From positions 1-5,004 of the forward strand of contig JAFRCB010000101.1 of NCBI GenBank assembly GCA_017404585.1: a DNA stretch of 5,004 bases. The letters are read 5' to 3'. Shown here piece by piece: positions 1 through 3,865 of the stretch; position 1 is the first letter of the stretch, and the number at the start of each line of letters is the position of its first letter. The notes under the pieces are model-generated. The model searched no databases and was not told the origin of the DNA. It saw only the letters and a list, made by a program, of their open reading frames with translations. This stretch comes from Lachnospiraceae bacterium. Its GTDB lineage: Bacteria > Bacillota > Clostridia > Lachnospirales > Lachnospiraceae. The translations under genes and the position numbers were made by a program.

Positions 1-355
1 AGACCCGATGAAACTCACTTTGGTCAAAGGCAGCAAAAGTGCCTCAAAAGCAGGATTTTGCTGCTTCTGCCGAAGACCCGTTGAAACTCACTTTGGTCAA
101 AGGCAGCAAACACGCCTCAGAAGTAGGATTTTGCTGCTTCTGCATGAGACCCATTGAAACTCACTTTGGTCAAAGGCAGCAAACACGCCTCGGAAGCAGG
201 ATTTTGCTGCTTCCTAGCTTTGACTCAAAGATATCAATCTTGGCAGAGGCAGCAAATCTTTCTTGAACTGAGAATCTTGCTGCCTCTGGCCTTTGGCCCA
301 AGATTTCATTCTTGTCAAAGTCAGCAAATCTCCTCTGATTTTAGAATCTTGCTGC
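1..355. repeat. Five tandem ~73-bp repeats, each with a conserved hairpin
   Basis: Three well-conserved units start at 1, 74 and 147 (spacing exactly 73 bp). Two diverged units follow from about 220 and 292. Each unit contains a 35-nt block bounded by an inverted repeat: 30-64, 103-137, 176-210, 249-283 and 321-355. The arms are GCAGCAAA and TTTGCTGC in units 1-3, shortening to 7 bp in unit 4 and 6 bp in unit 5, where the first base is changed. The arms stay while most flanking bases of units 4-5 have drifted. The period is not a multiple of three, so any reading frame passes through the repeat in a different frame each time; this argues against coding. The left end may continue outside the window. 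Function unknown; it could be a structured RNA or DNA element or an intergenic repeat family. Confidence 0.85.
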
Positions 356-393
356 CTCCTGCTATTTTGTCATAAAATTTAAAGTCTAAAAAG

Positions 394-434
394 AAAAGAA
401 CTGCCGACCCGAATCATGATCGACAGTTCTTTTT
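394..434 (-). terminator. Rho-independent terminator of the amrB-amrA-amrS operon, probably bidirectional
   Basis: Arms AAAAGAACTG (394-403) and CAGTTCTTTT (424-433) are perfectly complementary over 10 bp. After one mismatch they extend by an inner CGA/TCG pairing. Read on the minus strand, the stem begins three bases after the amrS stop codon and is followed by a T-rich run (complement of 384-397). Read on the plus strand it also ends in five T residues, so it could stop transcripts from either side and separate the operon from the repeat array. Confidence 0.88.
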
Positions 435-436
435 AA

Positions 437-1267
437 TTATACGTTCCCAAGCAGTACCCTATTCAAATGCCTCTCCGCCACGCTCTTCATCTCCCGCATA
501 AGAGAAATTCGCGTCGGCGGCTCGGCCATCCGATGCCGCGGAAAATATCTTGTAATATGAAGCGGAATGTCGGGATCTATGCCTGCGATCCAGGCTGCCT
601 CCCGCTCCATGTCTTCAAGCGAATCATTCTTCCCCGGGACAATCAGCGACGTGAGCTCCACATGAGATTCCTGCGCAGCCCGGGTGATAAAATTCATCAC
701 AGTCTGAAGATCTCCGCCAAGCCACTTATAGAGTTCAGGGCGAAAAGCCTTCAGGTCAATGTTCATTGCATCGATATATGGCAGAAGCTCCTCGAGAATC
801 GGAAGCTCAGCTGTGCCGTTCGTGACCAGCACATTTTTCATGCCGGCCTCGTGGACAAGCTTTGCGGTGTCCCGCACAAACTCATATCCGACCAGTGCTT
901 CATTGTAAGTGTAGGCTACGCCGATATTCCCGCGGTCCCTCGTTTCCTCCGCAATCTCGCAAATCTCCTCCGGCGTCATGTCTCTCGCATAGCGTGCTTC
1001 ACGGGATCCCGCTGCCGCAATTTCATGGTTCTGGCAGAAGGGACAGCTGAGGTTGCACCCGAAACTCCCGACCGACACGATCCGACTGCCCGGATAAAAA
1101 TAATACAGAGGCTTCTTCTCAATCGGGTCGAGCGCTAAGGATGTGATCTTTCCATAGTTTATGCATGTGATCTTCCCGCCGACGCACTTCCGCGCCCTGC
1201 AGCGGCCCACCGCTCCCTCACGGAGAGCGCAGTGATGGGGACACACCGGACATACGATCTTATCCAT
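437..1267 (-). CDS. amrS: AmmeMemoRadiSam system radical SAM enzyme
   Basis: 276-aa radical SAM protein, the third gene of the operon. The [4Fe-4S]-binding motif CxxxCxxC is C71, C75, C78 (CNLSCPFC), preceded by GSFGCN as is usual for this group. Before it lies a cysteine-rich N-terminus (C6, C9, C13, C23, C28, C35) with the CPxCPHHC and GxCR pattern found in the AmrS family and in related activating-type enzymes. Later stretches VAYTYNEA (118-125), VTNGT and the NIDLKAF segment fit the SAM-binding barrel. The family is predicted to reductively cleave S-adenosylmethionine in the cytoplasm; the substrate is unknown. The start is well supported: AAGGAG lies 7 nt upstream of ATG and overlaps the amrA stop, so translation is probably coupled. 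It may be somewhat shorter than many archaeal members, but all core motifs are present. Assignment to AmrS rests mainly on the neighbouring amrA and amrB genes. Confidence 0.93.
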   Translation of the reverse strand: MDKIVCPVCPHHCALREGAVGRCRARKCVGGKITCINYGKITSLALDPIEKKPLYYFYPGSRIVSVGSFGCNLSCPFCQNHEIAAAGSREARYARDMTPEEICEIAEETRDRGNIGVAYTYNEALVGYEFVRDTAKLVHEAGMKNVLVTNGTAELPILEELLPYIDAMNIDLKAFRPELYKWLGGDLQTVMNFITRAAQESHVELTSLIVPGKNDSLEDMEREAAWIAGIDPDIPLHITRYFPRHRMAEPPTRISLMREMKSVAERHLNRVLLGNV

Positions 1268-1274
1268 AATATAT

Positions 1275-1280
1275 CTCCTT
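1275..1280 (-). promoter_or_regulatory. Ribosome binding site of amrS, overlapping the amrA stop
   Basis: The minus-strand AAGGAG is 7 nt from the amrS ATG. Its first A is also the T of the plus-strand complement of the amrA TGA stop (1280-1282). A ribosome finishing amrA would sit on this site, which suggests coupled translation of the two proteins. Confidence 0.85.
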
Positions 1281-1795
1281 CAAGTATGCCGAATAACCTC
1301 AAACCTCGAAAGCTGCACGCCCTCCTCCTCATCGCGGATCCCGGCCTTCATGCGGGCAATCCGCACCTGATATTCGACCGTGTCGACCCCCTCGAGGTCC
1401 GGCAGTAGGAGCCCTCTCCGTCTGCCCTTAGTCACGATCACGCCGTACCGCTTCACGTCAAGCTCGTCCATGGATGAAATATCCTCCGGCTCACCGAGAA
1501 CATCGACATTGATCTCCAGGAAAGGTAGCTCGCTGGCTCTGATCGCCGGGAAGCGAGGGTCACGGGTGGATGCGGAGATGGCATTGGCGATTATCTCTGT
1601 CGCAAGGTTATCCTGACACGGGGCGATGGTCCCGATGCAGCCCCGCAGATCACCATTCTCGTGGATCGACACGAATGCGCCCGCCCGGCTGTTAATCATC
1701 TCGTCTGTGAGCTCATCCTCCGTCGGCCGGTAGATTTTCCGGTCGCGGATGTATGTTTCAATCGTGTTTTTAGCAAGCTTTACAAATTGATCCAT
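1280..1795 (-). CDS. amrA: AmmeMemoRadiSam system protein A (AMMECR1 domain)
   Basis: 171-aa protein consisting of one AMMECR1 domain. The family hallmark LRGCIGTI is at residues 50-57, followed by the conserved DPRFPAI (79-85) and by the C-terminal block YGVIVTKGRRRGLLLPDLEG (117-136) with VEYQVRIARMKAGI after it. These are the most conserved parts of human AMMECR1 and its archaeal relatives. The biochemical role is not established; the invariant Cys53 in the hallmark is often suggested as functional. The protein is cytoplasmic, with no signal or membrane segment. It lies between amrB and amrS, and its stop overlaps the amrS ribosome binding site. The start is supported by AAGGAGGT upstream with AGGAGG 6 nt from ATG. 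In some bacteria this domain is fused behind a Memo-type domain; here it is a separate protein of normal single-domain length. Confidence 0.95.
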   Translation of the reverse strand: MDQFVKLAKNTIETYIRDRKIYRPTEDELTDEMINSRAGAFVSIHENGDLRGCIGTIAPCQDNLATEIIANAISASTRDPRFPAIRASELPFLEINVDVLGEPEDISSMDELDVKRYGVIVTKGRRRGLLLPDLEGVDTVEYQVRIARMKAGIRDEEEGVQLSRFEVIRHT

Positions 1796-1992
1796 GTGAG
1801 ACCTCCTTTACCGATCAATGCGTGAATTACCCGGCAATTGAATAACCGAGGATTCCCGCACATTATCCTACAATCCGGCAATATTTTTTCGAAATCGAAT
1901 CACAAAAACCTTAGCATCAGTTGTGCCACGGCTGCTTCAGACAGTGGACATGTTATTCGTTCAGAAAACTGCATTACGTCCGTCAGATAGTT
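1796..1992 (-). other. 197-nt untranslated gap inside the amr operon
   Basis: No convincing gene lies between the amrB stop and the amrA start. The octamer ATTGCCGG occurs twice on the minus strand (complements of 1875-1882 and 1831-1838), 44 bp apart. A minus-strand TAGGATAAT (about 1864-1872) could be a weak -10 for an internal promoter, but no good -35 stands at the right distance. Just after the amrB stop, AAAACT and AGTTTT can pair, but the stem is AT-only and has no following T-run, so I do not call a terminator. It is unclear whether amrA and amrS are transcribed only from the amrB promoter. Confidence 0.5.
1802..1807 (-). promoter_or_regulatory. Ribosome binding site of amrA
   Basis: Minus-strand AAAGGAGGT, core AGGAGG, ends 6 nt before the amrA ATG at 1795. 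It is a near-perfect match to the anti-Shine-Dalgarno sequence and shows that amrA has its own strong initiation despite the long gap after amrB. Confidence 0.88.
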
Positions 1993-2793
1993 TTACAGCG
2001 GATGATAAATGCAAATCCCATATCCGACCCCGAACGTTGCCTCATGGGACAGCTTCTTCACATTGACTTTGTCATCTGCAAATGCTCCTCCCATAATCGT
2101 AAACGACCTATGCCCGCACTCCATGCAGTCATCAAGAAACCTCTCATCGAAATCCAGCAGGGCTTTGAAATCCGCCCTACCCATAACGTCCATGATCCGC
2201 TCGTCGTACTCCGGGCCGGACGGGCGATAGCCGTACGGGCCGTCTTCCTTCTGGCAGTGCGCAAGATCGCCGCTGCCTATGAAGACAACACGTTCTCCAC
2301 GGCGGTCGATCGCGTTCCTGATGATCTGACCGAACTGCCAGTGCAGCTCAAGCGGAAGCGCAGACAGACCAATCCGGACCAGCTTATAGCCTTTATATCT
2401 CTTATTGACAAAATAGAGGGGTACCATAGTTCCGTGATCAAGGAATTTGTCCACTTCCCCCATCGTTCCGGCAGGGAAACGCTGCCTGTCGCACAGTTCC
2501 TCTATCGTTGCGACAAGTTTTGTGTCGTACTCCTGCTCGAATTGGGCCTGCGGCGCACGGAATCTGCCGAGGTTGCCCAGGGCTTTCTTTCCGGGTGAAA
2601 TATGAAAATAGTCGCGATACATGACAGAATGAGGGGATGTGACTATGATTGTGTCGGGCTTCAGCGCCGCAATGTCAGCGGCGACTGCATCAAATGCATC
2701 GAGCGTCGCCTGTATCTTTTTTTCTTCTCCGCGCCCTATTTCCGCGACAGCGATCGGCGGGTGCGGAACCATATATCCTGTAAGTAGTGGCAT
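1993..2793 (-). CDS. amrB: AmmeMemoRadiSam system protein B (Memo / class III extradiol dioxygenase-like)
   Basis: 266-aa protein of the Memo/LigB fold, first gene of the operon. Visible motifs are YMVPHPPI (7-14, His11), VTSPHSV (51-57, His55), LDHGTMVPLYF (118-128, His120), FIGSGDLAHC (171-180, His179) and CMECGHRSF (223-231, Glu225). By analogy with LigB enzymes, His11, His55 and Glu225 could form a two-His-one-carboxylate metal site, with His179 as acid/base; this is inference. Human MEMO1 shares the fold and has been reported to bind redox metals, but no dioxygenase activity is established for the bacterial group. Cytoplasmic, no signal peptide. The chosen start is ATG at 2793: AGGAGG lies 8 nt upstream, whereas a GTG three codons earlier (2802) overlaps that site and cannot be used with it. 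Only amrB follows the leader directly; amrA begins 197 nt after its stop. Confidence 0.94.
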   Translation of the reverse strand: MPLLTGYMVPHPPIAVAEIGRGEEKKIQATLDAFDAVAADIAALKPDTIIVTSPHSVMYRDYFHISPGKKALGNLGRFRAPQAQFEQEYDTKLVATIEELCDRQRFPAGTMGEVDKFLDHGTMVPLYFVNKRYKGYKLVRIGLSALPLELHWQFGQIIRNAIDRRGERVVFIGSGDLAHCQKEDGPYGYRPSGPEYDERIMDVMGRADFKALLDFDERFLDDCMECGHRSFTIMGGAFADDKVNVKKLSHEATFGVGYGICIYHPL

Positions 2794-2801
2794 GCTTTTC
2801 A

Positions 2802-2807
2802 CCTCCT
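2802..2807 (-). promoter_or_regulatory. Ribosome binding site that fixes the amrB start
   Basis: Minus-strand AGGAGGTGAAAAGCATG gives a perfect AGGAGG with 8 nt to ATG 2793. An in-frame GTG at 2802 begins at the last G of this motif, so the longer reading (three extra residues) is unlikely. Confidence 0.9.
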
Positions 2808-2836
2808 ATACCGCTATTTCACCGCAATATTTTTTT

Positions 2837-2890
2837 GTAACATTTCAGACATGTACCCCGGCTTCATGAACCGCCTGTCTGAACTGTTAC
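2837..2890. promoter_or_regulatory. Large inverted repeat in the amr operon leader
   Basis: Arms 2837-2851 and 2876-2890 are 15 bp each and complementary at 14 positions; read on the plus strand they are GTAACATTTCAGACA and TGTCTGAACTGTTAC, with a 24-nt loop that contains the palindrome TTCATGAA. Lying about 30 nt before the amrB ribosome site, it would form a strong 5' UTR hairpin in the operon mRNA. In the minus direction it is followed by A residues, so it is not a terminator of the operon. In the plus direction it is followed by TCTTTTTCTTT and could stop antisense transcription. An operator or protein-binding site is also possible. Confidence 0.7.
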
Positions 2891-2916
2891 TCTTTTTCTT
2901 TAATCAATCCGATGAG

Positions 2917-2932
2917 CCCCTTGTCAAAGGGG
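2917..2932. promoter_or_regulatory. Small GC-rich hairpin in the leader
   Basis: CCCCTT and AAGGGG form a perfect 6-bp stem with a 4-nt loop. On the minus strand the loop and right arm include TTGACA (2922-2927), a perfect -35 consensus, but the best partner 17 nt on (ATTAAA) matches only three of six -10 positions. It may therefore be a leader hairpin, or a second promoter whose -35 lies in the dyad. No T-run follows on either strand. Confidence 0.5.
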
Positions 2933-2966
2933 GGCGGCGATCAACTATTTTCTACTGCCTACTAAT

Positions 2967-2994
2967 ATTTTAACATAATCGCACTCTCTGACAA
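2967..2994 (-). promoter_or_regulatory. Probable promoter of the amrB-amrA-amrS operon
   Basis: On the minus strand, -35 TTGTCA (2989-2994, five of six) is separated by 16 nt from -10 TAAAAT (2967-2972, five of six), which is preceded by TGT as in extended -10 promoters. The start would be near 2960, giving a leader of about 165 nt before amrB that holds both hairpins above. This is the best sigma-A-type match upstream of the operon. Confidence 0.65.
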
Positions 2995-3062
2995 GTGGTT
3001 CTCCGCCTCTGCAAAGCTTTCCATAGCGCCTCCTCGTTGAGGCTCTTCCGTATGCAATTCTC

Positions 3063-3146
3063 GCCAAGGAGCAGAGTAGCCTTCGAATAACGTCCCTCTC
3101 ATGAGCCAAGGGACAGTGCAGCCTTCGAATAATGTCCCTCTCATAA
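3063..3146. repeat. Tandem duplication of a 42-bp unit
   Basis: Units 3063-3104 and 3105-3146 agree at about 36 of 42 positions, sharing GCCTTCGAATAA and GTCCCTCTCAT. Unit 2 can form a hairpin with arms AGGGACA (3109-3115) and TGTCCCT (3133-3139) around the palindrome TTCGAA; the equivalent stem in unit 1 is broken by substitutions. Because 42 is a multiple of three, the minus strand also reads as a repeated peptide (MRGTLFEG followed by C or Y, and PW), so a decayed coding origin is possible, but no ribosome site precedes it. Confidence 0.75.
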
Positions 3147-3147
3147 T

Positions 3148-3176
3148 TTGCTTATAGTGTATCGTTTTGATAAAAT
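3148..3176 (+). promoter_or_regulatory. Candidate promoter of the 158-aa protein / lipase unit
   Basis: TTGCTT (3148-3153) is 17 nt from TAAAAT (3171-3176), with TGA just before the -10 as in extended -10 promoters. The -35 is weak, the -10 matches at five of six. The leader would be ~195 nt. A closer alternative, TTGGAG (3298-3303) with TAATAA (3319-3324), has a poor 15-nt spacing. Confidence 0.45.
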
Positions 3177-3200
3177 GGAACCATAGAGAAAGCATTGGTG

Positions 3201-3310
3201 TCAGGGCAGTTACAGAGACTGCGTCTTTGGAGCACCAGAAGACAGTTGACTGCCGCGACGGAGGCAAAGCATCAAGGCAGTTATAGAGGCTGAGCCCTTG
3301 GAGTCCGCAG
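3201..3310. repeat. Pair of degenerate ~38-bp direct repeats
   Basis: Copies at 3201-3238 and 3272-3310 share GGCAGTTA, AGAG, CTG and TTGGAG blocks in the same order, about three-quarters identical over 38-39 bp, and begin 71 bp apart. The bases just upstream (AAGC, then AT or ATTGG) also correspond. The spacing is not a multiple of three, so a single frame reads the copies differently. It looks like an old intergenic repeat unrelated in sequence to the 42-bp and 73-bp units. Confidence 0.55.
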
Positions 3311-3366
3311 CCTGATGATAATAAGAGACGCAGCTTTATTGCCCGCAGTGAATATTGCAAATGTAT

Positions 3367-3371
3367 GGAGG
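3367..3371 (+). promoter_or_regulatory. Ribosome binding site that fixes the start at 3379
   Basis: GGAGG ends 7 nt before ATG 3379. An in-frame TTG at 3355 and ATG at 3361 lie upstream of or next to this site and have no Shine-Dalgarno of their own, so the shorter protein is preferred. Confidence 0.85.
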
Positions 3372-3378
3372 ACGCACT

Positions 3379-3855
3379 ATGGCTACGCAGAGACATTTCA
3401 ACAACACACTGAGTCTGTCATTTCCTGACGGCTTCCACGTTATGGATAATGACGAACGCCAAAAACTGAATATGCTTGCAGATGGTCCGGGCGTGTGCCT
3501 TACAGCTCAGGAAGAGCATATAATTATCTCCATCGGCTGGAAAGAACTCGGTCTCTTTCCAGCACTGCTCGTCAGCGCCAAGGACGCTGCCGACAACTCG
3601 CAGAAAACCATAAGTCAGGCGATGCAGCCGTATGGCTTCCAATTTCGTGAGACATTTGCCGAGGAAATTGGCGGGGAGAAAGCTCCCGGCTTCAGCTACG
3701 AGTACGAAGCACAGGGTATCGCCATGCACGGAGAGACCTGTGTAGTCAAGCACAACAAAGTCCTCTACTATCTGCACATCTATATGCGAAGAGAGCTTAA
3801 AGAGGAGAGCACAAAAATCTGGAAAGATATTCTGGCGACTGCGAAGTGGGAATGA
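3379..3855 (+). CDS. Uncharacterised 158-aa cytoplasmic protein, possibly PsbP/Mog1-like fold
   Basis: I do not recognise a named family with certainty. The protein has no signal peptide or membrane segment. It opens with an amphipathic strand pattern FNNTLSLSFPDGF (7-19), followed by alternating polar and hydrophobic strands (HIIISIGW 47-54), a helix-prone middle (67-84), and a C-terminal part with FSYEYEAQG (105-113), HGETCVVKHNKVLYYLHIYM (117-136) and a final helix ending in TAKW. This order, with a PDGF entry motif and a Tyr-rich sheet before a last helix, resembles the small PsbP/Mog1/DcrB-type alpha-beta fold; that is a pattern impression, not a match. It is the first gene of a likely two-gene unit: the stop is 10 nt before the lipase-like gene and overlaps that gene's ribosome site. 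The linkage suggests the two are made together, but gives no function. Confidence 0.85.
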   Translation: MATQRHFNNTLSLSFPDGFHVMDNDERQKLNMLADGPGVCLTAQEEHIIISIGWKELGLFPALLVSAKDAADNSQKTISQAMQPYGFQFRETFAEEIGGEKAPGFSYEYEAQGIAMHGETCVVKHNKVLYYLHIYMRRELKEESTKIWKDILATAKWE

Positions 3856-3865
3856 GGAGAAACGC

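Larger units (their letters stand above)
2995..3378. other. Gene-free divergent intergenic region with degenerate repeats
   Basis: This ~380-bp stretch separates the minus-strand amr operon from the plus-strand hydrolase unit. It holds two unrelated direct repeats and a candidate plus-strand promoter, listed separately. A 144-codon minus-strand frame crosses it, but that frame lacks a Shine-Dalgarno site, runs into the downstream gene start at one end and over the amr promoter at the other, and reads one of the repeats in two different frames. I see no supported gene here. Confidence 0.6.

Noticed and set aside
1..355. CRISPR array
   Set aside because: Similarity extends over the whole 73-bp unit in the first three copies, so there are no unique spacers, and no cas gene is present in the window.
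39..375. Two short plus-strand open frames (75 and 73 codons) over the repeat array
   Set aside because: The 73-bp period makes the same repeat appear in successive frames within one predicted protein, and neither frame has a ribosome binding site.
467..1138. 223-codon plus-strand open frame
   Set aside because: It is antisense to amrS, has no family motif, and the minus-strand product is a clear radical SAM protein.
1900..1974. 24-codon minus-strand mini-frame between amrB and amrA (possible leader peptide)
   Set aside because: No convincing ribosome site, no codon run typical of attenuation, and no attenuator hairpin with a T-run after it.
1921..2598. 225-codon plus-strand open frame
   Set aside because: It is antisense to most of amrB and to the gap before amrA, with no ribosome site and no recognisable motif.
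2793..2960. Known riboswitch class in the amr leader
   Set aside because: I compared it by eye with remembered signatures of several classes (c-di-GMP, fluoride, ZTP, THF, SAM, preQ1, glycine, cobalamin) and saw none. An Rfam search would be decisive.
3355..3378. Upstream TTG start for the 158-aa gene
   Set aside because: The GGAGG site lies downstream of that TTG and is properly spaced for ATG 3379.
2962..3396. 144-codon minus-strand open frame in the divergent region
   Set aside because: No Shine-Dalgarno precedes its ATG, it overlaps the start of the 158-aa gene and the amr promoter, and it reads the ~38-bp repeats in two different frames.
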